From: Sphaerochaeta sp. Phil3
GTDB taxonomy: Bacteria; Spirochaetota; Spirochaetia; Sphaerochaetales; Sphaerochaetaceae
Length of the DNA stretch: 64,000 nt
Assembly: GCA_001940825.1 (NCBI GenBank)
Contig: MSGT01000036.1
Span: 57,008 to 121,007, forward strand
Direction: 5' to 3'
Position 1 is the stretch's first letter. Each line of letters opens with the position of its first letter. Shown here piece after piece: positions 9,630 to 20,002 of this stretch. Made by a program: the position numbers and the translations under genes. The notes below the pieces were generated by a model. That model did not search any database. It had not been told where the DNA came from and saw nothing but the letters and a program-made list of their open reading frames with translations.

Positions 9630-11156
9630 TCAGAACAAAGCGCTCCAATCCACTTCCATCACTGCAATTGAGGCTCCAACCATTGCAGAGAACGCATTGG
9701 TTCCATGGGTGATGTCACGGGTGAAGCCAAGCGAAGCACCAGCCTTGAGACCGTACTGCACATTGTATGATGCCCCGGCCTCCAACTTGAGGACAGTCAC
9801 CACAGGATCCGTAAGTTTCATCGTTGCAAGTCCGTGGCTCTTGTAGTAGTCCTTGTCACCATATTTGCTGTCTATGGTGTACGAACCTCTCATTATGAGC
9901 TCCGCACTGGCGAATGCACTCAGAGGATTTGCATCGTATTCGATGGAAAGTCTATGAACCAACGTATCAGGGCCGTATTTGAAGCCAAGGTAGAACGCAT
10001 TGTCGTCAAAGCAATAGCCGGCTCCTGTAAGGCTTATGAACTGGAACGGAACGGTGAACTTCCCAGCGTTCTTGTCCCTGTTGTACATGAAGGTAGAGCA
10101 GTAGTAGAACTCATAGGCCACATTGAGACCAGGCTTTTTGAACGTCTCGTCTCTAAGGGCGTAATCCGTATACTCGAATCTTGAAGAAGCCACCGCATCC
10201 CCATCGAGGACATGAAGCTCCACGCCGGCGGTGAATCCCATCGCCTGGGGTTTTCCGCTCCAACCATCGGAATCAAGCTCGTGTGATAGGTCGAAGTCAT
10301 CCATCGTGAATGTGCCATAGAGTCTTACAGGTCCCACAACCGCCTCCAGGGCAAGGTTGAGCATGACGTTGGAATAATTGTCCTGATAGTTGTCATGCCA
10401 GATTCCGAACGGTGTGAAATCAAGGAGCGAAGGTTCCTTTCCGTAGATGTTGTTGAGCTCTGCGACGGAGACCCTCATGAAGTCGCTTGCGAACGAGAAC
10501 CTGTGGGCGAACGTGGACTTGGGACCACCCTTGACGTCGTTGTTGTAGTTCATGAACAGTTTGTAGGCGATTCCAAGGAAATCATACTCGAAGAGCCACC
10601 CCCCCCCAACAGATGTTTCGTACGAAAGATAGAAGTTGTCAAGATAAGGCTGCGAGTCGCTTAGTGCCATATCATAGGTCGAGGGACCCCACTTGATTTG
10701 CCTACGGCCTACAGAGGCATAGAAGCTTCCATCCCCTGAAGTGTAGTCCACATAGCCTACACGGGGGAAATTCAAGTCGACTATCGCTCCTACGAACGGA
10801 ACATTGGTAAGGATTCTACCGTCGTCCTTGAAATGCTGGAATGTATCCTGCCTTATATCGAGGAGAAAGACCATACCGACCTTGTCCGTATCGACCACAA
10901 GCCCCACATCAAGGAAACCAGGTTTTTCGAAGGCCCTGTTGAAATAGTCCTGTTTGGTCTCCCACCAATCGGGGTTCACCTGCCCCACCCCTCCGGCACC
11001 TTCATTGTTCCATTTCAAGTATCCGGAGTCGGAAGCGACCCCAGCCGGCGAATTGTCGAATGTGAAGTAGGGCTTCACATTGAGAACGAATCCAACGGAA
11101 GCGAAAGCTGCAAACGCAGCAAGAACCATCAATACAACCAAAAGCGTTCTTTTCAT
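9630..11156 (-). CDS. Hypothetical outer-membrane protein (spirochaete family)
   Basis: Signal peptide MKRTLLVVLMVLAAFAAFASVGF; shares YLGFKYGPDT with 7928..9625. Confidence 0.6.
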   Translation of the reverse strand: MKRTLLVVLMVLAAFAAFASVGFVLNVKPYFTFDNSPAGVASDSGYLKWNNEGAGGVGQVNPDWWETKQDYFNRAFEKPGFLDVGLVVDTDKVGMVFLLDIRQDTFQHFKDDGRILTNVPFVGAIVDLNFPRVGYVDYTSGDGSFYASVGRRQIKWGPSTYDMALSDSQPYLDNFYLSYETSVGGGWLFEYDFLGIAYKLFMNYNNDVKGGPKSTFAHRFSFASDFMRVSVAELNNIYGKEPSLLDFTPFGIWHDNYQDNYSNVMLNLALEAVVGPVRLYGTFTMDDFDLSHELDSDGWSGKPQAMGFTAGVELHVLDGDAVASSRFEYTDYALRDETFKKPGLNVAYEFYYCSTFMYNRDKNAGKFTVPFQFISLTGAGYCFDDNAFYLGFKYGPDTLVHRLSIEYDANPLSAFASAELIMRGSYTIDSKYGDKDYYKSHGLATMKLTDPVVTVLKLEAGASYNVQYGLKAGASLGFTRDITHGTNAFSAMVGASIAVMEVDWSALF

Positions 11157-11343
11157 TCAGTCCTCCTTACCACCTATTCCATTATTCTACCAAAGTCTGT
11201 GAGCTGTTCCAATATAAAAACGGATAGTGAAACGGAAACATTGCAAGCGACATCGAGAAGGCAATACATCACCTCATCCCTTTCCAACTCGATATCCAAT
11301 TCAACATTCAACTCAACACTTACGAGTTAAATCGAATTGCAAC

Positions 11344-11372
11344 TTGATATATCGAGTTGGATGGATTAGAAT
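11344..11372 (+). promoter_or_regulatory. Promoter TTGATA-17-TAGAAT overlapping a palindromic operator-like site
   Basis: -35 TTGATA 11344-11349, 17-nt spacer, -10 TAGAAT 11367-11372; palindrome CAACTTGATATATCGAGTTG 11340-11359. Confidence 0.6.
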
Positions 11373-11407
11373 CAAAGAGAACATAGAATCCAGATTGGAG
11401 GAACGCC

Positions 11408-13084
11408 ATGGAAGGACTACCAAAGAAGGAAACACTTCAAATCGAGTTCAAAAGCGATACAAAAGAGAAGAACGGACTCCCCGACCATGAGTTGATAGAC
11501 ACGGTGGTTGGAATGGCGAACTCAAAGGGAGGAAGCATATTTCTCGGAATCGAGGACGATGGGAAGGTTACGGGAGCAATGGGAAAGCACCTGGACGAGA
11601 CAGGGGTGTGCGCACTCATCGCAAACAGCACAGTCCCATCGCTTCAGACAAAAGCGGAGATCCTGGACGTGGAAGGAAACATGAAGATCCTGAGGATAGA
11701 CGTCCCTATGTCACGCACCGTCGTCGCTTCATCTGCAGGGAAGACCCTTCGAAGACGGCTGAAGCTGGATGGAAGTCCGGAGACGGTTCCATTGTTCCCA
11801 TATGAGATCCAGAGCCGATTGTCGGAGCTCAGCCTTCTGGACTTCTCGGCTACACCTCTTGCGGGTTCGTCCATGGCAGACCTAGACCCCCTGGAGCAGG
11901 TGCGTCTTAGAAGCATCATAGAGAACAACCCAAGCGGAGACAAGAAGCTCCTGGAACTGACAGACGAAGAACTGAATCTTTCCCTTAGACTTGTGACAAG
12001 ACAGAACGATTCATTGGTTCCAACGATGGCGGGGATGCTTCTGTTGGGGAAGGAGCCGTCAATACAGCGTTTGGTTCCAACTGCAAGATCGTCATTCCAA
12101 GTCCTTGAAGGAACGAACGTCCGGATCAATGAGTCGTTCAATGCCCCACTATTGAAGACCTTCGAAACATTCTCCACGTATCTGAATGCATGGAACCCTG
12201 AAAAGGAGACGTCCTATGGCCTGTTCAGAATCTCGATTCCAGAATTCAATAGGGACGCATTCAGAGAAGGCCTTGTGAACGCATTCAGCCATAGGGACTA
12301 TACACAGCTAGGGGAAGTCAGAGTCCTCATCACAGACGAAGGCCTCTCGATTTCAAGTCAGGGAGGCTTCATAGACGGAGTGAATACCGACAATCTCATA
12401 TCCGTGGAACCGCATGGAAGGAATCCAGCCCTCGCGGATGCATTGAAGAGGATTGGCCTGGCGGAACGAACTGGAAGAGGTATAGACCGCATATACGAGG
12501 GTTCGATGAAATACGGAAGACCTTGGCCCGACTACTCCGAAAGCACATCCTCCGTAGTCAGATTGTTCATACAGAGAGCCGAACCCGATGTCGCATTCAT
12601 AAACATGATTGCAACGGAACAGAACCGAATGGGAAAGCCTCTCTCCCTCAACGCCTTGATGGCACTCTCATTGATAAGGAACGAAGGAAGAGCCAGCAGG
12701 GAACGCATATGCAGGGACCTGCACATAAGCGAGCAGAGGGCATCTGCGACCATAGCGCAGCTGCTTGGATTGGAGCTTATAGAGGAAGGTGGCAGTGACA
12801 GGAACCCCTTGTTTTCATTGAACCCAGTCTTCTACAGACGCATTGCAAACAACAACGTATACGGAACAAGAAGGAAGGTTTCGGTAGACGACTACCAACA
12901 GGCCATAGTGGAGCTTGCGAGGAGGAAAGGAGGTTTTGTGACAAAGGATGAAGTGAGCAGCGTGTTGGATATAAGCGGGAGCCAGGCGTACTTCCAGATA
13001 AAAAAGCTCGTCAAGGACAGGACGCTAACGCCCAACCAAAGAGGGAAATATGCGAACTACAGACTGGAGGAGCTGACGGACTGA
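11408..13084 (+). CDS. AlbA_2 (Schlafen-like) / HATPase domain transcriptional regulator
   Basis: EFKSDTKEKNGLPDHELIDTVVGMANSKGGSIFLGIEDDGKVTGA (AlbA_2), NAFSHRDY...ISSQGGF and C-terminal winged-helix-like region. Confidence 0.85.
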   Translation: MEGLPKKETLQIEFKSDTKEKNGLPDHELIDTVVGMANSKGGSIFLGIEDDGKVTGAMGKHLDETGVCALIANSTVPSLQTKAEILDVEGNMKILRIDVPMSRTVVASSAGKTLRRRLKLDGSPETVPLFPYEIQSRLSELSLLDFSATPLAGSSMADLDPLEQVRLRSIIENNPSGDKKLLELTDEELNLSLRLVTRQNDSLVPTMAGMLLLGKEPSIQRLVPTARSSFQVLEGTNVRINESFNAPLLKTFETFSTYLNAWNPEKETSYGLFRISIPEFNRDAFREGLVNAFSHRDYTQLGEVRVLITDEGLSISSQGGFIDGVNTDNLISVEPHGRNPALADALKRIGLAERTGRGIDRIYEGSMKYGRPWPDYSESTSSVVRLFIQRAEPDVAFINMIATEQNRMGKPLSLNALMALSLIRNEGRASRERICRDLHISEQRASATIAQLLGLELIEEGGSDRNPLFSLNPVFYRRIANNNVYGTRRKVSVDDYQQAIVELARRKGGFVTKDEVSSVLDISGSQAYFQIKKLVKDRTLTPNQRGKYANYRLEELTD

Positions 13085-13132
13085 CGGTGCGACAACACAT
13101 GAAAAGGCCAACGAAGGCTCCTTCTTTATAAG

Positions 13133-13912
13133 TCACCGAACCTCTGGGGCAGCGTCCGTACCGACGCCATGGCCTCTTCTGTACTCGTACATGAGGATTC
13201 CAGCGGCTACAGACACGTTCAAGGAGTCTATGTGGCCGCTCATTGGAATTGAGACAATGTGGTCGCACTTGGCACGTACAAGAGAGCGCATACCACTACC
13301 CTCGCTGCCCATGACAATGACGGTGCGGTTTGGAAAGTCCATGTCGTAGGAGGACTCACCGTTCATGTCCGCACCATAGACCCAGAAACCGAACTGCTTG
13401 AGGACGTCGAGTTCCTTCGCAAGGTTCGTGACGGTGGACATCGTCACGTATTGGGCGGCGCCAGAGGAGATGCGTATGACAGTCTCGTTGGCACTTGCGC
13501 TTCTCCTCTCTGGGACGATTATGAGGGATGCGGAGAACTGGTCAGCGCTGCGAAGGATTGCTCCCAAGTTATGAGGGTCCGTTATCTCGTCCAAGGCAAG
13601 CACAAGGGCGCTGTCGCCCTCCTTGAGCCCAGAGCAGAAATCATACACGCTCATCTCCCTTATCCTACCGCCTTGGCTTGAGGAGGACTTCGCACCAAGA
13701 TCAAGGACAGCCCCCCTGTGATCGCTGCCGCCTGCAAGCCTTTCAAGTTCAACGTCAGAGACCTTCTTTACAGCGGTCTTTCCATTGGCTATGGCCTCGA
13801 ACTCAAGCTTTGAGTTGCGCTTGTCACCCCTAAGTATGTAGAGGGTCGAACCCCTTGGTGCGCTTCTCAAAGCCTCTTCTATTGCGTGTATCCCGGTAAT
13901 CTTGGCTCCCAT
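13133..13912 (-). CDS. rlmB: 23S rRNA 2'-O-methyltransferase, TrmH/SpoU family
   Basis: LDEITDPHNLGAILRSADQF, VIVMGSEGSGMRSLVRAKCDHIVSIPMSGHIDSLNVSVAAGILMYE. Confidence 0.9.
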   Translation of the reverse strand: MGAKITGIHAIEEALRSAPRGSTLYILRGDKRNSKLEFEAIANGKTAVKKVSDVELERLAGGSDHRGAVLDLGAKSSSSQGGRIREMSVYDFCSGLKEGDSALVLALDEITDPHNLGAILRSADQFSASLIIVPERRSASANETVIRISSGAAQYVTMSTVTNLAKELDVLKQFGFWVYGADMNGESSYDMDFPNRTVIVMGSEGSGMRSLVRAKCDHIVSIPMSGHIDSLNVSVAAGILMYEYRRGHGVGTDAAPEVR

Positions 13913-13958
13913 AAGGAAAACCCTCCTCAGTAAAATCGTCTAAATCTTCAAAGAGCAA

Positions 13959-15083
13959 TCAATCGTTCTCAAATGGAACTGGGTTTGGAGATGGGTTCTC
14001 ACCCATTGCATCGGACAGTTCCTTCATAAGCTGCTTGGCTTTGAGTCCAAGACGCTTTGGAGTCTCTATCTGGAACTTGATGTACATATCTCCCATTGAA
14101 GCGGCGTTGCGGTAGCGAGGAAGCCCCTGTCCCTTGACCCTTATTATCTTTCCATTCTGCACACCGGCGGGGATGCTTACCTTGACGGTCTGTCCCATAA
14201 GGTTCTTGACCTCTATGTCCAAACCAAGAGCCGCTTGAGTCATGGAAATTGGAATCTGGACGAATAGATCCTCACCCTGCCTTACAAAGTACTTGTGAGG
14301 CCTTATGTTCACCCTAACGTACAAATCACCCGGGGTTGCATTGTTCTGGCCCGCATTTCCCATCTGAGGGATGATGATGTCAGCACCATTCTCTATGCCG
14401 GCTGGAATCTTCACCCGTAGGGTCTGGCTCTTTCTGACAGTTCCGGAACCCTTGCATGAAGGACACGGATCTGTAATCACGACACCCCGTCCACCGCATG
14501 TAGGGCATGTCCTTGAAACGGAGAAGAAACCGCTTGACTGCCTCACTTGACCTGCTCCGCCACAGGTTGGGCAGGTCTTGGAGGAAGCGGTCCCCTTGGA
14601 GGAACCTGTACCATGGCAGGCCTCGCAAGGAACCTGATGGTAATACGTAAGCTCCTTCTTGCAGTCACCCATTATGTCCTGAAGATCGACTTCAATGTTG
14701 ACCCTTATGCTCTGACCAACGTTTGGGTTGCTCTGAGCCCTGGCCCTTGAAGCGCCGCCAAAGCCAAACAAATCCTCGAATATGCTGCCAAAACCACCCC
14801 CAGAGAACAAATCGCTGAAATCCCTATAGGCTGCGTTTCCAAAACCTTGGCTGTTGTCAACGCCTGCAAATCCGTAGCTGTCGTAGTTCTGACGCTTTGC
14901 ATCGTCTGAAAGCACCTCATAGGCCTCCGTAGCCTCCTTGAAGCGCTCCTCCGCGGCCTTGTCGCCGGGATTCTTGTCAGGGTGGTTCTCTATGGCAAGT
15001 TTTCTATATGCTTTCTTTATCTCTTCTTTAGTAGCTGTCTTGGGAACACCAAGAACTTCGTAGTAGTCTCTTTTATCTGCCAT
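13959..15083 (-). CDS. dnaJ: Chaperone DnaJ
   Basis: J domain with HPD, G/F region, four CxxCxGxG repeats. Confidence 0.98.
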   Translation of the reverse strand: MADKRDYYEVLGVPKTATKEEIKKAYRKLAIENHPDKNPGDKAAEERFKEATEAYEVLSDDAKRQNYDSYGFAGVDNSQGFGNAAYRDFSDLFSGGGFGSIFEDLFGFGGASRARAQSNPNVGQSIRVNIEVDLQDIMGDCKKELTYYHQVPCEACHGTGSSKGTASSKTCPTCGGAGQVRQSSGFFSVSRTCPTCGGRGVVITDPCPSCKGSGTVRKSQTLRVKIPAGIENGADIIIPQMGNAGQNNATPGDLYVRVNIRPHKYFVRQGEDLFVQIPISMTQAALGLDIEVKNLMGQTVKVSIPAGVQNGKIIRVKGQGLPRYRNAASMGDMYIKFQIETPKRLGLKAKQLMKELSDAMGENPSPNPVPFEND

Positions 15084-15227
15084 TTTCGTACCTTTTCAAG
15101 AAGAACTTCCAAAAAACATGCCACATGCCCATTGGGTATAACCAAAGCGCATGAATGGAATCAGAAGCCCCTCTTTAACCAATCTAACTAATCTAACATA
15201 AGTTAACAAAAAACAGCCAACAGTACA

Positions 15228-15257
15228 ATAAAATAGCCGGCCAAAATGACCGGCTAT
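15228..15257 (-). terminator. Rho-independent terminator after dnaK
   Basis: Minus strand ATAGCCGG-tcattttgg-CCGGCTAT-TTTTATT. Confidence 0.8.
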
Positions 15258-15310
15258 CGCAATGTGCCATCACATTGCGGTGCATGCACAGCACCGCAAA
15301 GCTGTATGTA

Positions 15311-17242
15311 TCAGTTGACCACCTCGTAGTCTGCATCGTCAGCACCGCTGGCATTGGATGGACCGTTGCCGGACTGTGCTCCGCCACCAGGCTGAGGACC
15401 AGCTTCAGGACCGCCCTGCTGTCCCTGAGGATTTGCATTCTTGTACATCTCCTCTGCAAGCTTGTAGGATGCGTTCTGAAGAGCATCGGTCTTAGCCTTG
15501 AGTTCGTCCACAGAAGCACTCTGGTTTGCAATGACCTGCTTGAGGTCCGCAAGGGCAGACTCGACAGCCGCCTTGTCGGAAGCGCTTACCTTGTCACCAT
15601 AGTCCTTGAGGGCCTTCTCAGTCTGGTAAACGAGGCTGTCAGCCGTGTTGCGGGCATCAATCCTCTCACGCTCCTTCTTGTCTTCCTCAGCATGCATCTC
15701 TGCATCCTTGACCATCTTCTCTATCTCGCTCTCGTCAAGACCACTTGAACTCTGGATCTGGATGCTCTGCTCCTTTCCCGTTCCAAGGTCCTTTGCAGAG
15801 ACATGTACGATTCCGTTTGCATCGATATCGAACGTTACCTCAATCTGAGGAACTCCCCTTGGGGCTGCAGGAATGCCAACAAGGTCGAACGTTCCCAGTG
15901 TTCTGTTCTGAGAAGCCATCTCACGCTCACCCTGAAGGACATGTATGCTTACAGCGGTCTGTCCATCAGCGGCTGTTGAGAACACCTGGCTCTTCCTTGT
16001 AGGAATCGTCGTGTTGCGTTCGATGAGCTTCGTCGTGACTCCGCCCAACGTCTCGATACCAAGCGAAAGCGGTGTGACATCGAGAAGGAGAACGTCCTTG
16101 ACCGATCCGCCAAGGATTCCGCCCTGAATGGCAGCGCCCATTGCAACGACTTCATCAGGGTTCACGCCCTTGTGAGGCTCCTTGCCAAAGAGCTCCTTGA
16201 CAACAGCCTGAACCTTTGGAACACGTGTGGAACCACCAACCAGAATGACCTGGTCAATGTCAGCGGCTGTAAGGCCAGCGTCCCTAAGGGCGTTTCTGCA
16301 AGGAACCTTCGTCCTCTCGATAAGGTCATCCACCATATGCTCGAAAGCGGCTCTTGTAAGGGTCATCTGCAGGTGCTTTGGACCTGTTGCATCAGCCGAT
16401 ATGAACGGCAGGTTGATATCCGTTGAAGTGGAGTTGGAAAGCTCGATCTTTGCCTTCTCTGCAGCTTCCTTGAGTCTCTGAAGGGCCATCTTGTCCTTTG
16501 AGAGATCAATGCCGGTATCCTTCTTGAAGCTTTCGACCATCCACTCGATTATCCTCTGGTCAAAGTTGTCTCCACCAAGGTGTGTATCACCGTTCGTGGA
16601 CTTGACTTCGAAGACCCCGTCTCCAAGCTCAAGTATGGAGATATCGAACGTACCACCACCAAGGTCGTATACGGCGATCTTCTCGTCCTTTGACGTATCC
16701 TTTCCAAAACCGTATGCCAAAGCAGCGGCTGTTGGTTCGTTGACGATTCTCTTCACTTCAAGGCCGGCGATCTTACCAGCGTCCTTGGTTGCCTGACGCT
16801 GAGCATCGTTGAAGTATGCAGGAACCGTGATGACGGCTTCAGTGACGGGTTCGCCAAGATAGTCCTCTGCGGTCTTCTTCATCTTCTGGAGAATCCTTGC
16901 GGAGATCTCTTCAGGTGAATACTCCTTGTCTCTGATGACGACCCTGATTGTGTCGTTTGGACCGGCGACGACCTTGTATGGAATCATGGAAAGCTCATCT
17001 GGAACTTCCTTGTACTTCCTTCCCATGAAACGCTTGATTGAGAACACGGTGTTCTCAGCGTTCGTAACAATCTGGTTCTTTGCAGGCTGACCAACAAGGC
17101 AATCGCCCTTGGCCGTGAAACCTACGATCGAAGGAGTCGTTCTCTGACCCTCCGAGTTGGCCATTACGACAGGCTCAGAACCTTCCATCACTGCAACGCA
17201 GCTGTTCGTAGTACCAAGATCAATACCAATAATCTTTCCCAT
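15311..17242 (-). CDS. dnaK: Chaperone DnaK (Hsp70)
   Basis: [21 protein letters not shown]...; start moved from ORF 17335 to 17242. Confidence 0.98.
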   Translation of the reverse strand: MGKIIGIDLGTTNSCVAVMEGSEPVVMANSEGQRTTPSIVGFTAKGDCLVGQPAKNQIVTNAENTVFSIKRFMGRKYKEVPDELSMIPYKVVAGPNDTIRVVIRDKEYSPEEISARILQKMKKTAEDYLGEPVTEAVITVPAYFNDAQRQATKDAGKIAGLEVKRIVNEPTAAALAYGFGKDTSKDEKIAVYDLGGGTFDISILELGDGVFEVKSTNGDTHLGGDNFDQRIIEWMVESFKKDTGIDLSKDKMALQRLKEAAEKAKIELSNSTSTDINLPFISADATGPKHLQMTLTRAAFEHMVDDLIERTKVPCRNALRDAGLTAADIDQVILVGGSTRVPKVQAVVKELFGKEPHKGVNPDEVVAMGAAIQGGILGGSVKDVLLLDVTPLSLGIETLGGVTTKLIERNTTIPTRKSQVFSTAADGQTAVSIHVLQGEREMASQNRTLGTFDLVGIPAAPRGVPQIEVTFDIDANGIVHVSAKDLGTGKEQSIQIQSSSGLDESEIEKMVKDAEMHAEEDKKERERIDARNTADSLVYQTEKALKDYGDKVSASDKAAVESALADLKQVIANQSASVDELKAKTDALQNASYKLAEEMYKNANPQGQQGGPEAGPQPGGGAQSGNGPSNASGADDADYEVVN

Positions 17243-17362
17243 AATATATGCTCCTAATGATAAGTGTCTTTCTGTTGGACCTTGAGTTCCCTCAAAGTCC
17301 ATAGGTAATTTACAAAACCACCATTGAATCGTCAAATGAATCGCGATTATTGATCAAATAGC

Positions 17363-17989
17363 TTATTCAGGTTTTCCAATCCTCACCTTCGAAGGTCTCA
17401 GAACCCTGTCATGCAACGTATAGCCCTTGAGGAAATCCTCAAGCACCGTCTCGTTGTCAAGGCTGTCGTCAACAGTGACCATACAGGCCTCGTGCATCTG
17501 AGGGTCGAACTCCTTGCCAACGGACTCTATGGCCTTGAGTCCCCAGTTCTTGTCAAGGTTGGACATAAGCTGCCCCTGAGCCATCTCGATCCCCTGCACC
17601 AGGTTTGCTACATCGCCGCCGGCCTTGGCTGCCACAAGGGCCCTGTCAAGGTTGTCAAGGAACGGCAGAATGTCCTCTATGAGCTTGGAATTGGCGAACT
17701 GAACAGCCTCCTCCTTGTCACGCACAAGCCTCTTCCTGTAGTTCTCAAGTTCTGCCTGGCGCCTTGCCATCTGGTCCTTGAGGCCTGCATTCTCAGCCTT
17801 GAGCTCGTCCACCTTGGCCTTGAGGTCGTCGATCTGGGCATCCTTTGGATCCACAGCGTCATCATCGCACGAATTCCCGCAGCAACCATCGGCATGCTCG
17901 CCATCGCAACATGGACAACAATCCTTTTCAAGACCGATATCCTTGTCCTCTACCTTTTCCTCTGTTTCCTTTATATGTTCTTTTTTCAT
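17363..17989 (-). CDS. grpE: Nucleotide exchange factor GrpE with Cys-rich N-terminal insert
   Basis: GrpE core RRQAELENYRKRLVRDKEEAVQFANSKLIEDILPFLDNLDRAL...; CCPCCDGEHADGCCGNSC near N-terminus. Confidence 0.95.
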   Translation of the reverse strand: MKKEHIKETEEKVEDKDIGLEKDCCPCCDGEHADGCCGNSCDDDAVDPKDAQIDDLKAKVDELKAENAGLKDQMARRQAELENYRKRLVRDKEEAVQFANSKLIEDILPFLDNLDRALVAAKAGGDVANLVQGIEMAQGQLMSNLDKNWGLKAIESVGKEFDPQMHEACMVTVDDSLDNETVLEDFLKGYTLHDRVLRPSKVRIGKPE

Positions 17990-18061
17990 GATACCATCCT
18001 TTTGGAATCCTCGTAGGAGGAACCTCTCAATGTCCCAAAATAACCCTGCGCCAGTCCATCG

Positions 18062-19282
18062 TCAAGTCAAGTCGTCGTTTGGGACATCGTTTGGGTCGTC
18101 GTCGAAGTCAACGACCTCCTCTTCCCCATACGTCTCCCACTGAGGATTGCCATAGTCGTCCATTGAATCGTCAGACACCCCGTGGGCATCATAGCCGTAG
18201 TCAACGTCCATCACATCCATGCTGGAAGGCTTGCTATCAGCGAAGGACTTGTTCTCAACGACAGGTTTGCTCTCCCTTGCCCCCACAGCTTCCGCGACAG
18301 GTTTTTCTTTCGAAGGAACCTCCCTGGATGGCTTCTCCCTGACAGGCTTCTCCTCCACGAAAGAAGGCATGACCATATCGTCATACACGTTGCCGGATGC
18401 ATGGGTGGCCACGCTTGCAGGCCCAATGCCGTTTGTCACGTTTGGAATGCTGACGACACTTGGAGCGCTTCCCACATCGTTTGGAATGCTTGGAGCGCTT
18501 GAAACCACCTCGGAACCCTTTTCAATGAGCCCCTCGAGAACCGCAGACTGCTGCCTCACGACGTCAAGCTTGTTCTCAAGCTCACCAAAGAACTCCTGCA
18601 CTGTATGTATTACGGACTGGAAGGCATCATCGATCTTCCTAAGCCTGAACTCAGTGTCCTTGTCGGTCTTCTCCTTGAAGTCCTCGAATATCTCCATACT
18701 CTCCTTGTGGAGTCCCTCCATGGCTTCGTCCATGCTGCTGTCAGTCTCGCTCACAGCGGTGTTCATCCTGCCAATGGACTCCCTTTCAAGCTGTATGACG
18801 CGCTGCTCGTGCTTTCTAAGATGCTCGTCTGCATCCCTCATGTCCTGTCTGAATCCATCGATTACGTTGCGGACCTTGTCCAATCTATCCACTTCGTTCT
18901 GGACCGTGGATATCTTGTCGTCAGCATCGGATGTAAGGCGGGCAAGCCCCTCAAGGGCCTCCCTGTATGTATCCATAGCCATCTTGAGTCTGACGAGGTC
19001 CTCCGAATAGGACCTTAGCTCTCCAAGCTGGCTGTTGACGGTCTGTATGAGTTCCTTGACCTCAGAATCCTTCTTGGAGATCGTCTGTTCAAGCTCTGCG
19101 GCATACTGCTTGAAGGAGTTGTCGCTGGCCTCTACATCCCCTTTGTACTTGTCCAAAAGCTTCTTCACAGTGGAAAGGCTGCGGCTGCTCTTGTCGCCAG
19201 CCCTCAAAGTGAAGATTATGATCATTGTCACCACGAACAACGCAATAGGCAACAAAACCGGAACCAAAGAAAAGAAATCCAT
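18062..19282 (-). CDS. Coiled-coil membrane-anchored protein (SpiroCoCo-like)
   Basis: N-terminal TM MDFFSLVPVLLPIALFVVTMIIIF then long coiled coil; ATG overlaps upstream TGA. Confidence 0.65.
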   Translation of the reverse strand: MDFFSLVPVLLPIALFVVTMIIIFTLRAGDKSSRSLSTVKKLLDKYKGDVEASDNSFKQYAAELEQTISKKDSEVKELIQTVNSQLGELRSYSEDLVRLKMAMDTYREALEGLARLTSDADDKISTVQNEVDRLDKVRNVIDGFRQDMRDADEHLRKHEQRVIQLERESIGRMNTAVSETDSSMDEAMEGLHKESMEIFEDFKEKTDKDTEFRLRKIDDAFQSVIHTVQEFFGELENKLDVVRQQSAVLEGLIEKGSEVVSSAPSIPNDVGSAPSVVSIPNVTNGIGPASVATHASGNVYDDMVMPSFVEEKPVREKPSREVPSKEKPVAEAVGARESKPVVENKSFADSKPSSMDVMDVDYGYDAHGVSDDSMDDYGNPQWETYGEEEVVDFDDDPNDVPNDDLT

Positions 19283-19992
19283 CAAACATCCTCCATCCGT
19301 CCGGACAACCATCCGTCAAAATCGGCCCAAGTAGAGAACACCCCACAGGCAAGCGGATACCTATCCGCACCACCCTTGGCGTTCACAAGGACCGCATCGA
19401 TCCCTGCATTGTGCGCACCGGCGACATCCTTGCTGTAGCTGTCGCCAACGTAAAGCACCTCACAAGGTTTCAAATCCATATTATACAGCAAATGCTCGAA
19501 ACAGTGGACACTGGGTTTTAGGAACCCAACGTCTTCGCTCGAAGCGGCAAAATCTACATATTTGGAAAGTCCCATGGAGCCAAGCTTGTCGAACAACGGG
19601 AAATCGCTGAACACTCCAATGAGGACACCTTTTTCCTTCAAAGACTGAAACGTCTGAGCTACACCGTCATAGGGCTTGGTGTTCGCATAGAGCCGCTTCA
19701 TGGGTTCGTATATCCACTTCTCAAGCCTGTCCTCTACAACTCCAATGTCCTTATCCCTGCATACACCATAGTTTTTCTGCAGTATAGTGGCTTCACGCAC
19801 CCTCAAAGACGCATCCTTCAAAGAAGGATCGTCTTCGAATCCCCCCTGAAGCTCTCTGTAGGAACGTCTCATGCGGTTGTACTTCATGACAAAGACAGGA
19901 TGCCTCAGCCCCAAAGCCAAGAGCCTGCGGTTCATCACCTTTGCAGGATAGAGGGTCCCGTCTATGTCAAAGCATACAGCCCTGTATACCAT
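19282..19992 (-). CDS. HAD family hydrolase
   Basis: CFDIDGTLYPAKV...GVFSDFP...KPSVHCFEHLL...VLYVGDSYSKDVAGAHNAGI; start 19992, not 20274. Confidence 0.9.
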   Translation of the reverse strand: MVYRAVCFDIDGTLYPAKVMNRRLLALGLRHPVFVMKYNRMRRSYRELQGGFEDDPSLKDASLRVREATILQKNYGVCRDKDIGVVEDRLEKWIYEPMKRLYANTKPYDGVAQTFQSLKEKGVLIGVFSDFPLFDKLGSMGLSKYVDFAASSEDVGFLKPSVHCFEHLLYNMDLKPCEVLYVGDSYSKDVAGAHNAGIDAVLVNAKGGADRYPLACGVFSTWADFDGWLSGRMEDV

Positions 19993-20002
19993 GGCAGAAT
20001 TC

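Noticed and set aside
17243-18061. Looked for a CIRCE element (TTAGCACTC-N9-GAGTGCTAA) near grpE/dnaK
   Set aside because: None seen by eye upstream of grpE, dnaK or clpB; hrcA is also not in the window.
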